In this document: positions 6,567 to 8,273 of the stretch, in pieces
How positions within the stretch are numbered: the first letter of the stretch is position 1
Layout of the letters: every line of letters starts with the position of its first letter
Origin: CAYRGC01 sp964423795
Lineage (GTDB): Bacteria > Patescibacteriota > Gracilibacteria > Peribacterales > Peribacteraceae
Assembly (NCBI GenBank): GCA_964423795.1
Contig: CAYRGC010000031.1
Span: forward strand, 1 to 8,273
Direction: 5' to 3'
DNA length: 8,273 bases
Notes under the pieces: generated by a model
Told to the model about the DNA's origin: nothing
Seen by the model: the letters and a program-made list of their open reading frames with translations, nothing else
The model's database searches: none
Translations under genes and position numbers: made by a program

Positions 6567-6583
6567 GGCAGGCTCCGCCTGCC
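6567..6583. repeat. Perfect GC-rich palindrome upstream of mltG
   Basis: GGCAGGC, TCC and GCCTGCC form a 7-bp perfect stem with a 3-base loop, 37 bases upstream of the mltG start. In the mltG transcript it would be a stable 5'-leader hairpin if transcription starts upstream of it. Similar palindromes are, to my recollection, common dispersed repeats in bacterial genomes. There is only one copy here. Confidence 0.6.
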
Positions 6584-6592
6584 TGGAGCGAT

Positions 6593-6598
6593 ATCATA
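6593..6598 (-). promoter_or_regulatory. Possible -10 element for mltG
   Basis: TATGAT (6598-6593) is a 5-of-6 -10 match on the minus strand. It lies just after the ybaB terminator-like hairpin and before the palindrome. No convincing -35 is present. A second, weaker option is GATACA nearer the gene. Confidence 0.25.
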
Positions 6599-6615
6599 AA
6601 GGGTAAAAGGAGCCC

Positions 6616-6649
6616 GTGAGAGAAAAACCGCTGGGGCTTTTTCTTTCAC
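6616..6649. terminator. Terminator-like hairpin after ybaB
   Basis: Bases 6616-6627 pair with 6638-6649 over 12 positions (one G-U). Two further G-C pairs form above a one-base bulge, closing a short loop. On the minus strand the 3' arm contains GGTTTTTCTC, giving a U-rich stretch. The structure overlaps the ybaB stop codon (6648-6646). This fits an intrinsic terminator for the leftward ybaB transcript, though the U-tract lies inside the stem rather than after it. Confidence 0.5.
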
Positions 6650-6936
6650 GAACCGGTCGGCATTCCCATCTGCCCCATGAGCCCCTGCATCTTCTCGGCG
6701 GAGACGACCTGCGCCTTCTTCATGGCGCGGTTCATGGCGTCCTTGATGAGGTTCGGCACGCGCTCGCGCGGCGTCGTGTCGGCGATCTCCACGGAGATCA
6801 CCTCCATTTCGGCGGAGACGACGACCTTCACGCCGTCGGCCTCGGCCTCGACGTGGATGGAACTCAGTTCTTTCTTGATGCGCTTCGCCTCCCGCTGCAT
6901 GCGGAAGAGATCGCGGGCTTGGGAAAAGGATGGCAT
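6646..6936 (-). CDS. ybaB: YbaB/EbfC nucleoid-associated protein
   Basis: Small dimeric DNA-binding protein of the YbaB/EbfC family, associated with the nucleoid. The 96 residues show the family pattern: an N-terminal helix (FSQARDLFRMQREAKRIKKELSS), a central beta part (IHVEAEADGVKVVVSAEMEVISVEIA), then a long helix (NLIKDAMNRAMKKAQVVSAEKMQGLMGQMG). The frame stays open upstream to 7011, but the ATG at 6936 is chosen because the family starts just before this helix and the extra 25 residues overlap the preceding gene's coding end. The start is 17 bases after that gene's stop. No Shine-Dalgarno is present; TACCAT lies 6 bases upstream. In many bacteria ybaB sits between dnaX and recR. Neither is here, so the context is unusual. 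Confidence 0.93.
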   Translation of the reverse strand: MPSFSQARDLFRMQREAKRIKKELSSIHVEAEADGVKVVVSAEMEVISVEIADTTPRERVPNLIKDAMNRAMKKAQVVSAEKMQGLMGQMGMPTGS

Positions 6937-6942
6937 AAACGA

Positions 6943-6948
6943 ATGGTA
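6943..6948 (-). promoter_or_regulatory. Possible leaderless -10 element before ybaB
   Basis: TACCAT (6948-6943) preceded by TGC resembles an extended -10 and ends 6 bases before the ybaB ATG. The -35 region is poor. ybaB may equally be read from the upstream gene's transcript. Confidence 0.25.
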
Positions 6949-6953
6949 GCAGA

Positions 6954-7394
6954 TCAGGAGGACGTGAGCATGCGCTTCCAGAACTCGTACGCGGCGTTCT
7001 GGCGTTGGCAAAGCCCGTCGAGCCTCTCCGCCTCGCGCTCGGCCGCCGCGCGGCGTTCTTCCAGGTCCATGAGGCCGATTTCGAACGTCGCGATGAAGGA
7101 CGGATCGCCGTCACCGGCAATGAGCGCGTTCAGGCGGACGGCGACTTTTTCACATTCTTCTTGCAGCCGTGCCGCCACCGATCGCCAGTGCGTGAGCGCA
7201 TCTGAAAGGTTTTGGAGCGCGGCCTTCTGTTCGAGCAGCGAAAACGGGCCTTCCCGCACGTCCAACTTGGGACGCGGTGGCATCGGAACTTCACGGCCGG
7301 GGACGGAATGCTCAAGGGGCATGGCGAGGGATTGTTTCGGCTTCGGGCGGTGCATGCAACGAAAATCTCCGGAGATAGCCGATTTTGGCTCCAT
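6954..7394 (-). CDS. Unrecognised 146-residue protein with predicted coiled coil
   Basis: I do not recognise this family. The N-terminal ~50 residues are proline-rich and basic (HRPKPKQS, PMPPRPKLDV) and likely unstructured. From about residue 52 the chain is almost entirely helical and charged: LLEQKAALQNLSDALTHWRSVAARLQEE and later LEERRAAAEREAERLDGLCQRQNAAYEFW, suggesting a coiled-coil hairpin. No membrane segment or catalytic motif is visible. The ATG at 7394 is preceded by a weak purine stretch (AAAGAG, 5 bases upstream) and lies 9 bases after the stop of the preceding small gene. Met14, Met25 or Met38 are alternative starts, and Met38 would remove most of the disordered part. ybaB follows 17 bases after its stop, so the two are probably co-transcribed. 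Role unknown; a structural or adaptor protein is possible. Confidence 0.7.
   Translation of the reverse strand: MEPKSAISGDFRCMHRPKPKQSLAMPLEHSVPGREVPMPPRPKLDVREGPFSLLEQKAALQNLSDALTHWRSVAARLQEECEKVAVRLNALIAGDGDPSFIATFEIGLMDLEERRAAAEREAERLDGLCQRQNAAYEFWKRMLTSS
7365..7376. repeat. Perfect 12-bp palindrome inside the 146-residue gene's start region
   Basis: ATCTCC (7365-7370) and GGAGAT (7371-7376) form an uninterrupted palindrome, with a wider AAAATC and GATTTT pair (7362-7367, 7381-7386) around it. It lies just inside the longest reading of the 146-residue gene. If the true start is one of the downstream methionines, it would be an operator-like element in the leader. Confidence 0.35.
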
Positions 7395-7403
7395 TGCGGC
7401 TCT

Positions 7404-7616
7404 TTAACCCCTTTTTTCCCCATTACCGATGCTCCCCGTCATCCGACTGCGAATGTCCTCAATAAGACGCTCTTCCTGTTCAACCGCAGCGGTATCCCCC
7501 AGCTCCTTCCAGCGCTCCCTATGGGCAAGGGCGCACGCAATGATGGCCCCGTAATTGGGACCCGTTTCGATGGGCTTCTCGTTACGCGTAGATCCGTTTT
7601 CGGAAAGTCCGGCCAT
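7404..7616 (-). CDS. Small unrecognised protein, 70 residues (87 from a TTG start)
   Basis: I do not recognise this protein. It has a polar N-terminal stretch, then a likely helix (NYGAIIACALAHRERWKELG), then a second charged helix (AVEQEERLIEDIRSRM) and a Gly-rich end. The 7616 ATG gives 70 residues; a TTG at 7667 gives 87. The frame stays open still further upstream, through 7774 into the 81-residue gene, without any ATG, GTG or other TTG that I can find. That upstream translation (TVAELLTWAFGRAKLPSFPHF) looks surprisingly protein-like, so the 5' end may be decayed or wrongly placed. The stop is 9 bases before the 146-residue gene, favouring one operon. No Shine-Dalgarno precedes 7616. The coding call is moderate. 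Confidence 0.45.
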   Translation of the reverse strand: MAGLSENGSTRNEKPIETGPNYGAIIACALAHRERWKELGDTAAVEQEERLIEDIRSRMTGSIGNGEKRG

Positions 7617-7761
7617 GAAATGTGGGAAAGAGGGCAATTTTGCCCGGCCAAACGCCCACGTCAACAATTCCGCAACGGTCCGGACTCTGGGCGCGGAGCC
7701 ATGCTCCTTTTCCTGCGTCCCCGAAAAAGATCCGCCAGGCCCGGAAACACGCGTTTTCCGG
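7593..7761. repeat. Palindrome-rich segment between two small genes
   Basis: Five perfect inverted repeats lie within 169 bases. They are CCGGAAA/TTTCCGG with a 7-base loop (7741-7761), GGAGC/GCTCC with a 3-base loop (7695-7707), GTCCGGAC (7678-7685), GGGCAA/TTGCCC with a 2-base loop (7632-7645) and TCCG/CGGA with a 4-base loop (7593-7604). The segment covers the gap after the 81-residue gene and the 5' end of the next. It may be a structured RNA, a repeat element or a chance cluster in high-G+C DNA. Confidence 0.5.
7741..7761 (-). terminator. Hairpin after the 81-residue gene, possible weak terminator
   Basis: A perfect 7-bp stem (CCGGAAA with TTTCCGG) starts 13 bases after the TAA of the 81-residue gene. 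A run ATCTTTTT follows on the minus strand, but about 12 bases beyond the stem, so intrinsic termination would be weak. An attenuation or processing role is equally possible. Confidence 0.35.
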
Positions 7762-7774
7762 TAGTGCGCACGCC

Positions 7775-8020
7775 TTACTCGTCCCGATCGAGAAGCTCGA
7801 TAAGTCGCTTGCGTTGGCTCAGCAACATCTGCTGCTCGAGCACCAACTGATGGCGAAGGCCGTCGTCCATTTCGGGACCGGGCTTCCGCAAATACCCCGT
7901 GATCGCCCGTAGCCGGTCTTCGATACCGTCGAGCTGGCCGTTCAATCGCTGATTCAACCGAAACGTCATCCGGTCCTTCGGATCGATTTCCGCCTCCGGC
8001 TCGCCGTGAAACATGGTCAT
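7775..8020 (-). CDS. Unrecognised 81-residue coiled-coil protein, coupled to the T4SS ATPase gene
   Basis: I do not recognise this protein. It is short, charged and mostly helical: NQRLNGQLDGIEDRLRAITGYL, a proline break (KPGPEMDD), then LRHQLVLEQQMLLSQRKRLIELLDRDE, giving two helices that could form a coiled-coil hairpin. No membrane segment or cysteine is present. Its ATG overlaps the upstream TGA as ATGA, so translation is almost certainly coupled to the ATPase-like gene. ATG at 8014 (Met3) is a close alternative. The overlap suggests a small partner of the ATPase or its complex, but that is inference from position only. A palindrome-rich stretch follows its stop. Confidence 0.75.
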   Translation of the reverse strand: MTMFHGEPEAEIDPKDRMTFRLNQRLNGQLDGIEDRLRAITGYLRKPGPEMDDGLRHQLVLEQQMLLSQRKRLIELLDRDE

Positions 8021-8273
8021 GCGGCGGGGGGTGCGGGGGGATTCTCGGGATGGAGGATGCCGATGCGGTCCTCGATCTCCTGGTTCACGAACGCGCGCTT
8101 GCGGCCGTACTTCATGCGGCTGTACTCCTTGATGAGGGCGGCCATCTTCTCGTTGCGGTTGCTCTCGTCGTAGATGGTCTTGAGCGAGAAGGGGCGGCTC
8201 GTGGTGTTGTTGATGTTGAGCTTGGTGTAGCAGTGGAAGTTCGGGATGCCGATGACGTCCTGCTCGGAGAGCA
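8017..8273 (-). CDS. C-terminal 85 residues of a VirD4/TraG-like T4SS ATPase (5' end off-window)
   Basis: The frame enters from the right edge and reads LSEQDVIGIPNFHCYTKLNI, then NNTTSRPFSLKTIYDE, then IKEYSRMKYGRKRAFVNQEI, ending with a proline/alanine tail (PPAPPAA) and TGA. The pattern of an asparagine-phenylalanine strand turn (IPNFHCYTKL), a short strand, then a PFSLKT motif resembles the C-terminus of hexameric DNA-pumping ATPases (VirD4/TraG/TraD type, with a TraM-recognition region), as I recall them near type IV pilus or secretion genes in Patescibacteria. No Walker motif is within the window, so the assignment rests on this tail only; a VirB4-type or HerA-like ATPase is an alternative. 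The protein would act at the inner membrane in DNA or protein transfer. It overlaps the next gene by four bases. Confidence 0.55.
   Translation of the reverse strand, partial: LSEQDVIGIPNFHCYTKLNINNTTSRPFSLKTIYDESNRNEKMAALIKEYSRMKYGRKRAFVNQEIEDRIGILHPENPPAPPAA

Noticed and set aside
6937..7011. The 25-residue upstream extension of ybaB.
   Set aside because: The family begins at the helix after 6936, and the extension overlaps the coding end of the preceding gene.
7212..7912. Plus-strand frames of 212 and 96 codons over the small minus-strand genes.
   Set aside because: They run antisense across three minus-strand genes and their gaps and show no motif. The ATGA overlap and same-strand spacing support the minus-strand set.

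Overview
The window comes from a bacterium with high G+C. LeuS is of the bacterial type, and Der, MltG and YbaB/EbfC are bacterial housekeeping families. Intergenic gaps are short, Shine-Dalgarno sequences are scarce, several -10-like hexamers lie within 4-8 nt of a start codon, and a type IV secretion ATPase-like C-terminus sits beside housekeeping genes. Together these would fit a member of the Candidate Phyla Radiation (Patescibacteria), but that placement is inference and I cannot assign a lineage. There is no rRNA, tRNA, CRISPR array, transposase or phage gene, and no gene-free stretch longer than 300 bases.

Left part (1-4302). leuS runs leftward and leaves the window right after its KMSKS motif, so the anticodon-binding end is missing. 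Divergent from it, across 94 bases, is a 314-residue protein I do not recognise, followed rightward by der, a complete double-GTPase ribosome-assembly factor. The 127 bases before der are odd. They contain a second, codon-diverged copy of the first ten codons of der, running into a short dispersed-repeat-like sequence and ending in a stop codon two bases before the real der start.

Middle (4303-5531). der meets a leftward LOG/SLOG-family gene. Between them is an array of 8-bp units, five direct and two inverted, that can fold into a hairpin in several registers. The LOG gene has a good extended -10 promoter. Behind it lies a 116-residue orphan gene in a stretch of lower G+C, with a near-consensus promoter placed almost directly on its ATG.

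Right part (5532-8273). All genes run leftward, in the order: C-terminus of a VirD4/TraG-like ATPase (5' end off-window), an 81-residue gene joined to it by an ATGA overlap, a gap rich in perfect palindromes, a small gene of 70-87 residues, a 146-residue predicted coiled-coil gene, ybaB, a terminator-like hairpin, a palindrome, and mltG. ATPase and 81-residue genes form one translationally coupled unit; the 70-87, 146 and ybaB genes are packed closely enough to form a second. mltG (cell-wall transglycosylase) is probably transcribed separately.

The observations most worth a second look are the duplicated der start with its coupled leader ORF, the possible leaderless-promoter pattern, the palindrome-rich segment at 7593-7761 and the 8-bp array at 4314-4382.
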